DNA from: Phaeocystidibacter luteus
GTDB lineage: Bacteria > Bacteroidota > Bacteroidia > Flavobacteriales > Schleiferiaceae
Length of the DNA: 64,000 nucleotides
Direction of reading: 5' to 3'
NCBI RefSeq assembly: GCF_008933115.1
Contig: NZ_WBVO01000001.1
Coordinates: 248,001 to 312,000 of the forward strand
Positions 23,004-33,051 of the stretch are shown here, piece after piece. The position numbers and the translations under genes were made by a program. Below the pieces are notes generated by a model that was not told where the DNA came from, ran no database searches, and was given only the letters and a program-made list of their open reading frames with translations. Each line of letters opens with the position of its first letter. Positions within the stretch are counted from its first letter, which is position 1.

Positions 23004-25757
23004 ATGGCAAAAAGACTACTCCTTCTTTGTTTCGCACTTAGTTTCACAGCTGGAATTCAAGCGCAAGTGCTTACTGGTGTTGTTATCGATGATTCTGATA
23101 ATCAGCCTATTCCATCTATTGCAGTCCTCGAAGTTGGGCAAACGAGTCCGGCTGTGACGAATTTCGATGGTGAGTTCACGCTTCGATTGGTGAACCTCCC
23201 AACCCAGATTGTCATAGAGGCGCTAGGGTACAAGAAGCAAACTATTTCTGTTTCTTCTGCTGATGCTCCATTGCGCATTCGAATGGAAATCGATCAACAA
23301 ATGATCAGCGAAGTGAGCGTAGTTGAGCGGAGACTAAGCGAAAGACAAGCAGAGTCGGCGTTAACAGTTGAGGCACTCGACCTCAAAGCCATCCAGGAAA
23401 CTCCAAGTGCCAGTTTTTATGACGGCCTTGGCAACCTTAAAGGGGTAGACCTTACCTCTGCGAGTATTGGTTTTAAGGTGATCAATACACGTGGATTCAA
23501 CTCTACCTCACCTGTTCGTTCCCTTCAGTTGATTGACAATGTAGATAACCAAGCTCCAGGACTCAATTTCAGCCTTGGCAACTTCCTCGGTGCCTCCGAG
23601 CTGGATGTAATGAACGTTGATATTGTAGCAGGTGCTAGCTCGGCATTTTATGGTCCCAACGCCTTTAACGGTGTGATTGCTATGACTACCAAGGATCCAT
23701 TCATTTTCCAAGGATTGGATTTCAGCATTAAAGTAGGGGAGAGAAGATTAAACGAATACGCACTCCGCTGGGCAGATGCCTTCGGAGATAGAGACGGTGA
23801 GCCCGTGTTTGCCTACAAAATCAATATGTATTACTTGTCTGCAGACGATTGGGAGGCCACCAATTATGACGCAACTGACGAATCGCCTTCTGCAGAAAAT
23901 AACCCTGGAGGATACGACGCCGTGAACCGCTATGGCGATGAACGCGGTTACGTAGCTCCAGGTAGCTCTAAAGATTACCCGGCCTTAGGCACCTACCATA
24001 GAGAAGGTATTGAGGAGATTCACTTGGTAGACTACAACACCCGAAATCTCAAGCTAGGAACGAGCTTGCACTATAAGCCGACGAAAGATGTTGAGCTCAT
24101 TTATGCCTTCAATTTTGGTACGGGAACTACGGTATACCAAGGGGATAACCGATATAGTCTTAAGGATATCCTTTTCTTCCAGAATAGAATAGAGGTGCGA
24201 GACAAGAATAAGTGGTTCGTGCGACTTTACTCTACGAATGAGGATGCCGGCAATAGTTATGACGCATATTTTACGGCATTACGGATGCAGGACAGTTTGA
24301 GAAGCGGGCTCGCTTGGAGTAGTCAGTATGCCGGCGCATGGCGTGCGGTATACGCCGATCAAGTGAGAGGTCTACCTGGTTACCCTGATGAGAACCTGCC
24401 GCAGGATGAGTATGATGCCGCAATGATCGATTTCGTTGATATGAACCGCGGACAGATTACGGATTGGCATAACAGTCTGAGCAACAGCCTACAATCCGAA
24501 GGAGCTACACCGGGAACGGCGGCATTTGACGAGTTGTTCAACTATATCACTACAACTTCCTTTGCTGAAGGAGGGAGTATGTTTGAAGACCGATCGTCGC
24601 TTTACCATGCTCAAACTGAGTATAAGTTTGACCCCAATGATATTGGCCAGTTTACGCTTGGTGGAAATGGGAGGTTATACCGACCGAATTCTAACGGAAC
24701 TATTTTCAGCGATACGGCGGGCAGAGTGATTTCAAACTGGGAGTATGGTCTTTATGGCGGATGGCAAAGAAACTTCAACGGAGAGCAGTGGAAGGTGAGT
24801 GCCACCTTGAGAATGGATAAAAACCAGAACTTCGATTACCTCTTCTCTCCAGCCGTTTCAGCGGTCTATAACGCGGATGAGCGCAACATCATTCGATTTA
24901 GTGTGTCTTCCGCCATTCGCAATCCAACGCTTCAAGATCAATACCTCTATTATAATGTAGGTCCTGCTAGACTCATAGGTAACCTCAACGGGTATGACTC
25001 TCTCATCACAGCAGACGATTTTCAGGATTACCTATCGCTACCTTCCATTGCTCCTCCAGGAGATCCATCCAGAACCAATTACGAATTCGACTACTTTACA
25101 ATCGACCCAATTCGACCTGAGCGCGTTCGCACCGTAGAACTTGGCTACAGAACCACGTTGTGGAAATCACTTTACGTGGATGCAAACTACTACTACAGCT
25201 TCTACGAAGACTTCATCGGATATCAGATTGCACTCGATATCAACGAAGATCAAATTCCAAATGTGACGGATATAGACGTATACCGAATTGCCACGAATGC
25301 GCGCGATTTGGTAACCACGCAAGGATTCTCAATCGGTTTGAATTACTACTTCTGGGACAATTACAGCTTAGCTGGGAATTACACATGGAACGTATTGAAT
25401 ACGGCTACGGATGATCCGATCATCCCAGCTTTTAACACCCCAGAACACAAGTACAACGTCAGCTTTTCAGGAAGTGAGATTCCTGTGAAATACAAAGACC
25501 ACAAGTTCGGATTCAATGTGACGTACAAGTGGGTTCAAGGGTTCCTGTTTGAGGGCTCTCCACAGTTTACCGGATTCATCGACGACTACGCTTTGCTCGA
25601 TGCTCAAGTCACTTACATTATTCCGGGTTGGAACTTGACAACCAAGCTCGGCGCGAGTAACATCCTCAACAATCAAGTATTCCAGGTGTATGGTGGTCCA
25701 CGTGTGGGTAGACTTGCTTACATCTCCTTGCTCTATAGTTGGGGACCAAACAGATAA
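23004..25757 (+). CDS. TonB-dependent outer-membrane receptor with carboxypeptidase-regulatory-like domain
   Basis: Outer-membrane active transporter of 917 residues. Signal peptide MAKRLLLLCFALSFTAGIQA, then a carboxypeptidase-D-regulatory-like domain (about 22-100, LTGVVIDDSDNQPIPSIAV and FDGEFTLRL), a plug with NTRGFNSTSPVRSLQLIDN and VDIVAGASSAFYGPNAFNGV, and a barrel ending in aromatic residues (AYISLLYSWGPNR). It has the SusC-like N-terminal extension but no SusD partner follows. Forty-eight bases downstream lies a T9SS-exported alpha/beta hydrolase on the same strand, so the pair may release and import one substrate. The ligand cannot be told from sequence. Confidence 0.93.
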   Translation: MAKRLLLLCFALSFTAGIQAQVLTGVVIDDSDNQPIPSIAVLEVGQTSPAVTNFDGEFTLRLVNLPTQIVIEALGYKKQTISVSSADAPLRIRMEIDQQMISEVSVVERRLSERQAESALTVEALDLKAIQETPSASFYDGLGNLKGVDLTSASIGFKVINTRGFNSTSPVRSLQLIDNVDNQAPGLNFSLGNFLGASELDVMNVDIVAGASSAFYGPNAFNGVIAMTTKDPFIFQGLDFSIKVGERRLNEYALRWADAFGDRDGEPVFAYKINMYYLSADDWEATNYDATDESPSAENNPGGYDAVNRYGDERGYVAPGSSKDYPALGTYHREGIEEIHLVDYNTRNLKLGTSLHYKPTKDVELIYAFNFGTGTTVYQGDNRYSLKDILFFQNRIEVRDKNKWFVRLYSTNEDAGNSYDAYFTALRMQDSLRSGLAWSSQYAGAWRAVYADQVRGLPGYPDENLPQDEYDAAMIDFVDMNRGQITDWHNSLSNSLQSEGATPGTAAFDELFNYITTTSFAEGGSMFEDRSSLYHAQTEYKFDPNDIGQFTLGGNGRLYRPNSNGTIFSDTAGRVISNWEYGLYGGWQRNFNGEQWKVSATLRMDKNQNFDYLFSPAVSAVYNADERNIIRFSVSSAIRNPTLQDQYLYYNVGPARLIGNLNGYDSLITADDFQDYLSLPSIAPPGDPSRTNYEFDYFTIDPIRPERVRTVELGYRTTLWKSLYVDANYYYSFYEDFIGYQIALDINEDQIPNVTDIDVYRIATNARDLVTTQGFSIGLNYYFWDNYSLAGNYTWNVLNTATDDPIIPAFNTPEHKYNVSFSGSEIPVKYKDHKFGFNVTYKWVQGFLFEGSPQFTGFIDDYALLDAQVTYIIPGWNLTTKLGASNILNNQVFQVYGGPRVGRLAYISLLYSWGPNR

Positions 25758-25805
25758 AGACCAATTTTTCGCTATATTAACTGAAGTTTAAAACTGCATT
25801 TGCAT

Positions 25806-27389
25806 ATGAAAAAGTCACTACTCCTTGCCGGTCTCTTTATGGCCGGCGCATTCAGTGTCCAAGCCCAGACGCGATACGTCGATGACGTATTTACGGACGC
25901 TGATATTGTGGTTCAATCCGACATCGTGTACGGGGTGAACTTTAGCGCTTACGTACCGCAGTCCCTCGGTGGGCCGCAGGTAATCCCACTTTATTTGGAC
26001 GTTTACATGCCGGATCCGTCTGTAGATACCGAGCAGGATCGTCCAGTTGTAATGTACTATCACACAGGTTCCTTCCTTCCAAAAGGACTTGTTTCACCGA
26101 TGGGTGCCAGAACGGATAGTGCAGCTGTAGAGATTTGCAAGCGACTTGCGAAGAAAGGCTATGTGGCTGTTTCGGCGACGTATCGTTTAGGATGGCAGCC
26201 AGACAACACGTCAAATCTTGACCTTCGTCGCGGTTCAAACCTTCTTGCAGTTTACAATGCAGTACAGGATGCGAAGAACTCAGTTCGATACATGCGTGCA
26301 TCAGCATTGCAAGGTGATCCATTCCAGATTGACACAGAGATGATCATGCTCTTGGGTCAAGGTTCTGGTGGTTATATCACTTTTGCGTACGCTACACTAG
26401 ACAATTACGCCGAGGTTGCAGCTCCAGCTAAATTCCAGTATCAAGATACTATTGGAATTTTTGGTGGTAAAGTGAACATCGGTGATCCGTATGTTGATAC
26501 TGCCGTTGTTGGTGACTGGAATGGATTTGGCGGAGCAGCGACCATCACAGGTACGAATCCGAACGGACTTCCAACGATTGACTTTAATGATCCAGGAAGA
26601 AACATCGAGAACATTGCAGGTGTGCCTGATAATGTAAATCTCGTAATCAACTTAGGCGGTGCCCTTGGTGATGAGAACTGGCTTGAGCCAGGAGAAATTC
26701 CAATGTTGAGCGTACACTGCGTGAATGACTTCTACGCGCCGTATGATTCAGGTATGGTACGCGTACCAGTGAACGGTCAGTTCTGGGATGTGGTTCCAGT
26801 TGCAGGTAGCTTCCGCGCTATCAAAATGGCAAACGAGAACTTCAACAACTATGTGTTCCAGAGAGAGTCGTTCAGCGGTTCTGTAGAATGGCAGATTTCT
26901 CGCAGCCACGCGGCTAACCCTGGAGGATATAGCGGTATCTACCCAATCGGTATCGAGCCGGCTGATCCGAACTTGCCTTTCGCTGTAAACGCAAACCCTT
27001 GGGATTTCTGGGATCCAAGTGATCCGCTAGGAGCGAACGAAACAAACCCTAATAACAAGGCACAGAGTCTTGCGTACATTGATACGGTTATGAACTTCAT
27101 CATTCCAGGAATGAAAGCAGTGATGGATGCAAATGACATCAGCATTGCTGAGCCTGTAACTGTAGATTTCGAAATGTACCCGAACCCTACAAATGGCGAC
27201 TTCCGTGTGAAGAGTGACAATGTGATTGAAGAAATCAGAATTCTCGATATCGCAGGTCGCGTAATCGAGCTTCAAAACCCGGATGAAGACGACTTCAGAA
27301 TTTCCACAGAAGGTTGGAATCCTGGCGTTTATATCATCCAAGTGAAGAGTGGAAGCCTCACCGGCACATCTCGCCTAACCGTATATTGA
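25806..27389 (+). CDS. Secreted alpha/beta hydrolase with T9SS C-terminal sorting domain
   Basis: Exported esterase-like enzyme of 527 residues. Signal peptide MKKSLLLAGLFMAGAFSVQA. An alpha/beta-hydrolase core of the carboxylesterase type has RPVVMYYHTGSF (oxyanion-side strand) and the nucleophile elbow GQGSGGYITF, with Ser the likely nucleophile. Two candidate acid/His regions lie near IPMLSVHCVNDFYAPYD. The last 75 residues are a type A T9SS sorting domain: MYPNPTNGDFRV, then IRILDIAGRVI, then WNPGVYIIQVKSG. The ATG at 25806 is chosen over a TTG two codons earlier. It follows the TonB receptor by 48 bases and a terminator comes 21 bases after its stop. Confidence 0.88.
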   Translation: MKKSLLLAGLFMAGAFSVQAQTRYVDDVFTDADIVVQSDIVYGVNFSAYVPQSLGGPQVIPLYLDVYMPDPSVDTEQDRPVVMYYHTGSFLPKGLVSPMGARTDSAAVEICKRLAKKGYVAVSATYRLGWQPDNTSNLDLRRGSNLLAVYNAVQDAKNSVRYMRASALQGDPFQIDTEMIMLLGQGSGGYITFAYATLDNYAEVAAPAKFQYQDTIGIFGGKVNIGDPYVDTAVVGDWNGFGGAATITGTNPNGLPTIDFNDPGRNIENIAGVPDNVNLVINLGGALGDENWLEPGEIPMLSVHCVNDFYAPYDSGMVRVPVNGQFWDVVPVAGSFRAIKMANENFNNYVFQRESFSGSVEWQISRSHAANPGGYSGIYPIGIEPADPNLPFAVNANPWDFWDPSDPLGANETNPNNKAQSLAYIDTVMNFIIPGMKAVMDANDISIAEPVTVDFEMYPNPTNGDFRVKSDNVIEEIRILDIAGRVIELQNPDEDDFRISTEGWNPGVYIIQVKSGSLTGTSRLTVY

Positions 27390-27410
27390 TATACAACCAG
27401 CCTATGAAAG

Positions 27411-27444
27411 ACCGTCTCTTGCTCACGCGAGAGGCGGTTTTTTT
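27411..27444 (+). terminator. Rho-independent terminator of the TonB receptor-hydrolase unit
   Basis: A 12-bp stem (27411-27422 with 27427-27438, with G-U wobbles), 4-base loop, and a T7 run on the plus strand. It begins 21 bases after the hydrolase stop and separates this unit from the aminotransferase gene. Confidence 0.88.
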
Positions 27445-27456
27445 ATGCGCTAAATG

Positions 27457-27464
27457 TACCTTTG
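27457..27464 (+). promoter_or_regulatory. Bacteroidota -7 element before the class IV aminotransferase
   Basis: TACCTTTG fits TAnnTTTG exactly and ends four bases before the ATG at 27469, so the transcript is probably nearly leaderless. It overlaps the alternative upstream start (27454), which is therefore unlikely. No TTG at the expected upstream distance, where the terminator T run lies. Confidence 0.55.
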
Positions 27465-27468
27465 CGCC

Positions 27469-28305
27469 ATGATCAATCACAACGGAGAAATTCTCGACAT
27501 CGATGCGGTTCCATTTCGCGCCGATTTTAGACCCATTCAATACGGAGATGCACTGTTTGAAACCGTGAAATACAACGGAACGACGTTCGTCAACTGGGAG
27601 GATCACTATTTCCGCGCCATGGCTTCCATGCGCATCTTGAGAATGGAAATCCCCATGGATTGGTCACCTGAGTTTATTGAAGAGCAGATGCTCGAAACGC
27701 TAAAGGCGAGCCATCTAGAACATGGCGCTGCTCGCATCAGATTGACAATCTACCGCGATGCTGAAGGGAAGTATACCCCCGACCAAAATGTGACCATGGG
27801 GTACATCATTCAAGCTGAGGCTTGGCCTGATGCCGATTTCGAACTCAACAAAAACGGTCTCTCAATTGATGTCTACAAGGATCACGAGGTCCCTAAAAGT
27901 ATGTTGAGCAATTTGAAAACTACCAATTCACTGCTCTATACACTAGCCGGTATTTTCGCAAGAGAGAATGATCTCGACGATGTGCTTCTTATCAATTCGG
28001 ATAAGCATATTGTGGAAGGAATATCGAGCAACGTATTTATGCTTACGAACGGTGTACTTCAAACACCGCCGCTTGAATCGGGAGCGCTTCGCGGGGTAAT
28101 GCGTAAGCACATTATCAGAAACGCACAATCGTGGGGTTTTGAAGTGGTAGAGAAAGGATTTAGTCCTTTTGATTTGCAACGAGCTGACGAGGTTTGGATG
28201 ACGAACTCAATGCGCGGAATACAGTGGGTGGGGTCATATCGGAAGAAGTCCTACACGAATACAGTTGCCAAAGAGATTATTGCTAAACTGAACGAATCAG
28301 TTTAA
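27469..28305 (+). CDS. Class IV PLP-dependent aminotransferase (branched-chain aminotransferase/ADC lyase family)
   Basis: PLP enzyme of 278 residues, either a branched-chain or D-amino-acid aminotransferase or 4-amino-4-deoxychorismate lyase. Family features: FRPIQYGDALFETVKYNG near the N-terminus, a pocket Arg in ARIRLTIYRD, the Schiff-base Lys in SNLKTTNSLLYTLA, the phosphate-cup Glu in VEGISSNVFM, and SGALRGVMR toward the C-terminus. The start at 27469 follows from the -7 element just upstream. The stop overlaps the convergent YqgE gene by nine bases. PdxH, which makes PLP, is close by. The subfamily is not decided by these motifs. Confidence 0.88.
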   Translation: MINHNGEILDIDAVPFRADFRPIQYGDALFETVKYNGTTFVNWEDHYFRAMASMRILRMEIPMDWSPEFIEEQMLETLKASHLEHGAARIRLTIYRDAEGKYTPDQNVTMGYIIQAEAWPDADFELNKNGLSIDVYKDHEVPKSMLSNLKTTNSLLYTLAGIFARENDLDDVLLINSDKHIVEGISSNVFMLTNGVLQTPPLESGALRGVMRKHIIRNAQSWGFEVVEKGFSPFDLQRADEVWMTNSMRGIQWVGSYRKKSYTNTVAKEIIAKLNESV

Positions 28306-28869
28306 TAGCGGATCGGATGGGGCATTGGCCCATAGTTGATAGTCGCCACCTTGCTGAGCGATTACTTCCTTCCACATCTCCTCCGGGTTTGCATGGAAAA
28401 TGTCCAAAGCGCTAGGGGATAAGACCATCCAAGATTGCTCTTCTAATTCAGACTCAAGCTGACCTCGGCCCCAACCGGAATAGCCGAGAAAGAAGCGGAT
28501 TTCATCTTGACCCAATAGGCCGAGACTCACGACTTCCCGCAACCTGTCGAAATCGCCACCCCAATAAATATTCTCTGAAACCTTGATGGCCCCTTCGAAC
28601 AAATCGGGACGATTGTGCAAGAAGTAGAGGTTAGATTGCTCTACCGGACCTCCATTGTAAATCCTCGATTGGAATTCCGGAAAATCTGGCAATAACCCCT
28701 CAATTTTCACGTCTAGCGGTCGGTTAAGTACGTATCCTACCGTACCTTCATCACCGTGTTCGGTTAGGAGAACCACGCTTCTATCGAAGTTGGGGTCTCC
28801 CAAGAAGGGTTCGGCAATCAATATGCTTCCGGACATCGGTTTTTCCATGTTATCCAAATTAGGGTGCAT
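28297..28869 (-). CDS. YqgE/AlgH family protein
   Basis: Conserved cytoplasmic protein of unknown biochemical role; AlgH in Pseudomonas affects alginate regulation. The 190-residue sequence has the family signatures SGSILIAEPFLGDPNFDRSV, TVGYVLNRPL, IYNGGPVE, FFLGYSGWGRGQLESEL and SWMVL. The start is taken as the ATG at 28869 (or the internal Met at 28848); a longer frame to 28920 would overlap the divergent pdxH start. The 3' end overlaps the convergent aminotransferase by nine bases. Confidence 0.93.
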   Translation of the reverse strand: MHPNLDNMEKPMSGSILIAEPFLGDPNFDRSVVLLTEHGDEGTVGYVLNRPLDVKIEGLLPDFPEFQSRIYNGGPVEQSNLYFLHNRPDLFEGAIKVSENIYWGGDFDRLREVVSLGLLGQDEIRFFLGYSGWGRGQLESELEEQSWMVLSPSALDIFHANPEEMWKEVIAQQGGDYQLWANAPSDPLLN

Positions 28870-28907
28870 AGTATTGAAAAACAACTGAAATCGACGAATT
28901 TTACAAG

Positions 28908-29552
28908 ATGAAAGATTCACATCTCAGAAAAGACCGAAGAGATTATACAAAAGGCGAATTGTTAGAATCCGAAGTGCCCGGCAACCCATTCGATTTGTTT
29001 CAAGATTGGTTTGCAGACCGGAGTGAAACGGGTAGGCCAGACGCAACGGCCATGACGTTGTCGACCGTAGGCTTAGATGGAAGACCTGATGCACGCATTG
29101 TGCTACTTAAGGGCATTGAGAACGGAGGGTTTGAGTTCTTTACGAATTATCAAAGTAAGAAGGGGCAAGATCTCGAGCATCAACCGATTGCACATCTCTT
29201 GTTTTTCTGGCCCGAAGTTGAACGTCAAGTTCGAGTGGTTGGACGCGTTACCAAGTTGTCTTACGAGCGAAATTCCAAATACTTTAAGGAAAGACCCGTA
29301 GGAAGTCAAGTTGGTGCCTTGAGTTCACCACAGTCTAGAGTTCTAGATGGACGTTCATCTCTGGAAAGCACGGTGCAGGCTAATTTGGCCAAGTATGGTG
29401 AGGAGGGGCCTGATTGTCCGGAGTTCTGGGGTGGATATTCGCTTGTCCCTGAAGAAATCGAATTTTGGCAGGGGAGATCGAGTAGATTGCATGATAGGTT
29501 GCGCTTTTCAAAATCCGTAAGTGGTTGGAAAATAGAGAGGTTAGCTCCTTGA
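28908..29552 (+). CDS. pdxH: Pyridoxamine/pyridoxine 5'-phosphate oxidase
   Basis: FMN-dependent oxidase that makes pyridoxal 5'-phosphate from PMP or PNP; cytoplasmic homodimer. The 214-residue length is typical. Signatures: RPDARIVLLKGIENGGFEFF, the FMN-binding TNYQSKKGQDL and FWPEVERQVRVVGRV, SPQSRVLDGRSSL, and the C-terminal EFWQGRSSRLHDRL motif of the family. The divergent yqgE start lies 38 bases away. It may serve the PLP-dependent aminotransferase nearby, but its role is general. Confidence 0.96.
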   Translation: MKDSHLRKDRRDYTKGELLESEVPGNPFDLFQDWFADRSETGRPDATAMTLSTVGLDGRPDARIVLLKGIENGGFEFFTNYQSKKGQDLEHQPIAHLLFFWPEVERQVRVVGRVTKLSYERNSKYFKERPVGSQVGALSSPQSRVLDGRSSLESTVQANLAKYGEEGPDCPEFWGGYSLVPEEIEFWQGRSSRLHDRLRFSKSVSGWKIERLAP

Positions 29553-29608
29553 ATCTAAAACCCTATAGATTTAATAGATTTTAATACATTTGTCACGATA
29601 TAAGTCAG

Positions 29609-30616
29609 ATGAGTAAGTCAGTAGTTAACTTTTTAGTGTGTGGGGTAGGCCGTATCGGTCAACGTCATGCTAGAATTATTCAAGGCACAGAGAACGCAAA
29701 CCTGGTGGCGACTGTGGATGTCAATCCCGATAGTAGAATTGAAGGTGTTCCGCATTTCGAGTCATTAGCAGAGGCGTTTGAAGCTGTTGGAAATATTGAT
29801 GTGGTTAGCATTGCCACACCGAATGGATTGCATGCAAAGCAGGCTATTGAAGCGATTAATTTGGGAGCTCATACTATAGTTGAGAAGCCGATAGCGCTTA
29901 ATACGCATGAAGCCGAAGAACTGACTCATACCGCACTCTCCAAGAACAAGTTGGTTTTTGGAGTAATGCAGAACAGATATTCTCCACCTTCTCAATGGCT
30001 CAAGGAAATTGTGTCTAGCGGCGTGCTCGGAGAAATTTATATGGTTTCCATCAACTGTTTCTGGAATCGTGATGACCGCTATTACAAGAGCGATAACTGG
30101 CACGGGACTAAGGAGCTAGATGGTGGAACGCTCTTCACTCAGTTCAGTCATTTTGTGGATATCATGTACTGGCTGTTTGGCGATATTAAGAATATCACAT
30201 CGAGATTCTCAAATTACAATCACAGTCATTCGATTGACTTTGAGGATAGCGGAATCGTTCAATTCGATTTTGTCAAAGGAGGAAAAGGATCATTGGAATA
30301 CAGCACGAGTGTTTGGGACGCAAACCTCGAAAGCTCGCTCACCATCATAGCTGAGAAGGGCAGCGTTAAAGTTGCTGGACAATACATGAACGAAGTAGTA
30401 CACTGCCACATTGAGGATTACGAAATGCCCGAACTAGCTCCGAGCAATCCACCAAATGACTATGGTCCATACAAAGGGTCTGCCGCAAATCATGGATATG
30501 TGTTTGAGAACGTGATCGATACGCTCGCTGGAAACACCTCCATCACCACAAATGTGCTCGAAGGGATGAAGGTGGTCGATATCATTGAACGGATCTATAA
30601 TTCAGGCGATAGATAG
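29609..30616 (+). CDS. Gfo/Idh/MocA-family NAD(P)-dependent oxidoreductase
   Basis: Cytoplasmic dehydrogenase of 335 residues, probably acting on a sugar or nucleotide sugar. The Rossmann domain opens VCGVGRIGQRHARII and includes the family motif VEKPIALN; the C-terminal domain has DGGTLFTQFSHFVDIMYWLFG with the His expected in the active site. It resembles WbpB/WlbA-type UDP-sugar 3-dehydrogenases but the substrate is uncertain. The SLC13 permease gene starts eight bases downstream and the sulfate-activation genes follow, so it may be cotranscribed with them. A TACATTTG element lies at 29585-29592, sixteen bases before the ATG. Confidence 0.88.
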   Translation: MSKSVVNFLVCGVGRIGQRHARIIQGTENANLVATVDVNPDSRIEGVPHFESLAEAFEAVGNIDVVSIATPNGLHAKQAIEAINLGAHTIVEKPIALNTHEAEELTHTALSKNKLVFGVMQNRYSPPSQWLKEIVSSGVLGEIYMVSINCFWNRDDRYYKSDNWHGTKELDGGTLFTQFSHFVDIMYWLFGDIKNITSRFSNYNHSHSIDFEDSGIVQFDFVKGGKGSLEYSTSVWDANLESSLTIIAEKGSVKVAGQYMNEVVHCHIEDYEMPELAPSNPPNDYGPYKGSAANHGYVFENVIDTLAGNTSITTNVLEGMKVVDIIERIYNSGDR

Positions 30617-30624
30617 AATAGAAA

Positions 30625-32400
30625 TTGGAGGCGACATTAGATAATTACATCCTTCTTGGTGCGCTTCTAGTCATCACCATCAGCTTATTCGTTCAGCGAT
30701 TTAAGCCAACATTGGTGTTTGGGTGGACAACCCTTCTGCTCATTGTGCTCGGCATCATGCCCATGGATATTCTCCTGAGCTCACTGAGTAACAAGAGTTT
30801 ACTCACGATCTTTCTTCTTATTTTCATCACATCAGCACTGCGCAAGCACTTCAACTTGCTCGGTTTGATGGATCAATTGTTTAGAACGATTTCCTCACCC
30901 CGAAGGTTCCTCGTGGCAATGACTAGCGCTGTTGCCGCACTCTCTTCCGTAGTGAACAATACACCAATTGTCGCACTCATGATTCCATATGTGTACGATT
31001 GGTCTAGAAAGAGAAGCCTTTCTCCTTCGCGTTTCTTGATTCCATTGAGCTATGCGGCCACATTAGGTGGGACGATTACCGTTATCGGTACGTCAACGAA
31101 CCTTGTGTTAAATGGACTTCTCGAGGCTAACAATCTTCCGAAGCTGGGCTTTGGCGATTTCCTAATCCCTGGTTTAATCGTTACAGGTTTGGGTGTGCTC
31201 TATTTGTCGGTATTTGGGCACCGTTTGCTAGCAGATCGCAAGGATGTGCTTCAAGATTTTAAATCGAACAAACGAGAATACATCGTAGAAACTGTTCTTC
31301 ATGCCAATAGCGACAAGGTTGGTAAATCTGTTGCCAATGCGGGGTTGAGAAATCTCGATGGTGTCTTCTTGGTGGAAATTTATCGCCATGGAAAACTTAT
31401 TTCACCTGTAACACCAGAGGAGATCTTGGAAGCAGGCGATATGCTTTACTTCGCCGGGGAGGTTGACGAAATCGTTGAATTGCTCAAGGGGGAGAATGGT
31501 TTTGAAATCGCTAAGCGGGAAAAGTTCGCCACGACCGATATTTTGGAAGTAGTGGAGGTGCTCATTCCTATCACGAGTGACTTGGCTGGTAAGAAGGTAC
31601 GCGATACCAATTTCCGAGAGAGATATGATGCGGCCATCGTTGCAATTCACAGAGATGGACGCCGACTAGGAGGGAGAATAGGTGATGTGGAACTTGAATA
31701 TGGAGATTTACTCCTTCTAACCACTGGTTCTCGTTTTAAGACCGAAATACAATCCAGCAAAAACCTCTACACTGTATCCTTCATGGAGAAGATCGAGGGA
31801 AATGGCAAACCAGGAAAGGTATTCGTTGGATTAGGAGCTTTGCTCGGAGTCATCGGAATGGCTACAGGTCTACTCGATTTATTCAGCTTTCTCCTTGTTG
31901 TACTGGTCTTACTTGCCAGCTTCGGATTCTTCAGCGCTCAAGACCTTCGGAAGGATATAAACTCCGACTTGCTTGTCATACTCGTTTCCGCTGTAGCGCT
32001 TGGCACCACCCTTATTCATACGGGAACAGCTGCTTGGATTAGTGAGAATATGATTGGCTTATTAAATGGAGCTAGCCCTCTAGCCATATTAATCGCCATT
32101 ATGCTACTGACCGTTGTTCTCACGAGCTTTGTGACAAACGTTGCGGCTGTTGCTGTAGCATTTCCAATCGTTGCGGCTATAGTGTCAGAATCTGGATTTG
32201 ACGGCACTCCATTCTACTTAGCATTGGCATATGGCGCATCTGCCTCATTCCTAACTCCTGTGAGCTATCAAACGAACCTGATGGTCTACGGACCAGGCGG
32301 ATATAAAAGCAGTGATTTCATGAGAGTAGGAGCCCCTTTGACCCTAATCTACTTGGTGGGCATATTGGCTTACCTCTCCACTCGATACCAAATTCTTTGA
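30625..32400 (+). CDS. SLC13-type (DASS) anion permease with two TrkA-C domains, probable sulfate transporter
   Basis: Inner-membrane permease of 591 residues. Transmembrane bundle 1 (about 1-200) has [18 protein letters not shown] and [13 protein letters not shown]; two RCK-C/TrkA-C ligand-sensing domains follow (about 220-390); bundle 2 (about 400-590) has [15 protein letters not shown] and the second half-site [19 protein letters not shown]. This layout is that of SLC13 sulfate permeases found beside cys genes. The start is TTG at 30625; no ATG occurs before the first helix. Its stop codon overlaps an in-frame TTG of cysC, whose ATG is three bases beyond the stop, so import and activation of sulfate are probably coupled. 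Confidence 0.92.
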   Translation: MEATLDNYILLGALLVITISLFVQRFKPTLVFGWTTLLLIVLGIMPMDILLSSLSNKSLLTIFLLIFITSALRKHFNLLGLMDQLFRTISSPRRFLVAMTSAVAALSSVVNNTPIVALMIPYVYDWSRKRSLSPSRFLIPLSYAATLGGTITVIGTSTNLVLNGLLEANNLPKLGFGDFLIPGLIVTGLGVLYLSVFGHRLLADRKDVLQDFKSNKREYIVETVLHANSDKVGKSVANAGLRNLDGVFLVEIYRHGKLISPVTPEEILEAGDMLYFAGEVDEIVELLKGENGFEIAKREKFATTDILEVVEVLIPITSDLAGKKVRDTNFRERYDAAIVAIHRDGRRLGGRIGDVELEYGDLLLLTTGSRFKTEIQSSKNLYTVSFMEKIEGNGKPGKVFVGLGALLGVIGMATGLLDLFSFLLVVLVLLASFGFFSAQDLRKDINSDLLVILVSAVALGTTLIHTGTAAWISENMIGLLNGASPLAILIAIMLLTVVLTSFVTNVAAVAVAFPIVAAIVSESGFDGTPFYLALAYGASASFLTPVSYQTNLMVYGPGGYKSSDFMRVGAPLTLIYLVGILAYLSTRYQIL

Positions 32401-32402
32401 GT

Positions 32403-32993
32403 ATGTCGAAAGTAATTGTAATACCCCAAGTTCACGATATCGACCGTGAAATGCGAGAGAAGCTCAACGGTCACAAAGCCAAGGTGCTGTGGTTTACTGG
32501 GCTTTCGGGTTCAGGAAAAAGCACGGTGGCTAATGCGGTTGAGAAGGTACTTCACGCCCGTGGTTTACGCACCTACATTCTAGATGGAGACAATGTTCGT
32601 CGCGGATTAAACAATGATCTCGACTTTTCTGCAAGCGGAAGAGAAGAGAATATTCGCAGAATAGGAGAAGTGGCGAACTTGATGGTTGATGCGGGTCTAA
32701 TCGTTCTCACAGCATTTGTGTCGCCCTTCAAGTCCGATAGAGATAAGGTGAGAAAGACGGTGGGTACTGAGAACTTCATAGAAGTCTTTGTTGACTGTCC
32801 GCTCGAAGTATGTGAACAAAGAGACGTAAAAGGTCTGTACAAGAAGGCTCGAGCTGGGGAAATTCCCGATTTCACTGGGATTACTTCTCCTTTTGAAGCT
32901 CCAGAGAATCCTGAGATACACCTGCATACAGACGTGCAATCGCTTGAGGAAAGCGTCACAGACGTATTGAACTATTTGAATAAATCAAACTAA
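32403..32993 (+). CDS. cysC: Adenylylsulfate (APS) kinase
   Basis: Phosphorylates APS to PAPS with ATP, in the cytoplasm. The 196-residue sequence has a Walker [13 protein letters not shown], the [13 protein letters not shown] substrate loop, [14 protein letters not shown] and the lid segment [14 protein letters not shown] followed by YEAPENPE-like [11 protein letters not shown]. It is a stand-alone kinase rather than a CysN fusion. The ATG at 32403 is three bases after the permease stop; the cysD gene follows after 58 bases. PAPS may feed either sulfonation of surface glycans or reductive assimilation. Confidence 0.96.
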   Translation: MSKVIVIPQVHDIDREMREKLNGHKAKVLWFTGLSGSGKSTVANAVEKVLHARGLRTYILDGDNVRRGLNNDLDFSASGREENIRRIGEVANLMVDAGLIVLTAFVSPFKSDRDKVRKTVGTENFIEVFVDCPLEVCEQRDVKGLYKKARAGEIPDFTGITSPFEAPENPEIHLHTDVQSLEESVTDVLNYLNKSN

Positions 32994-33051
32994 GAATAGA
33001 CGAATTAGAACAGGCAAGATTTTGCATCTTTGCCGACGAAATCGATTGAAA

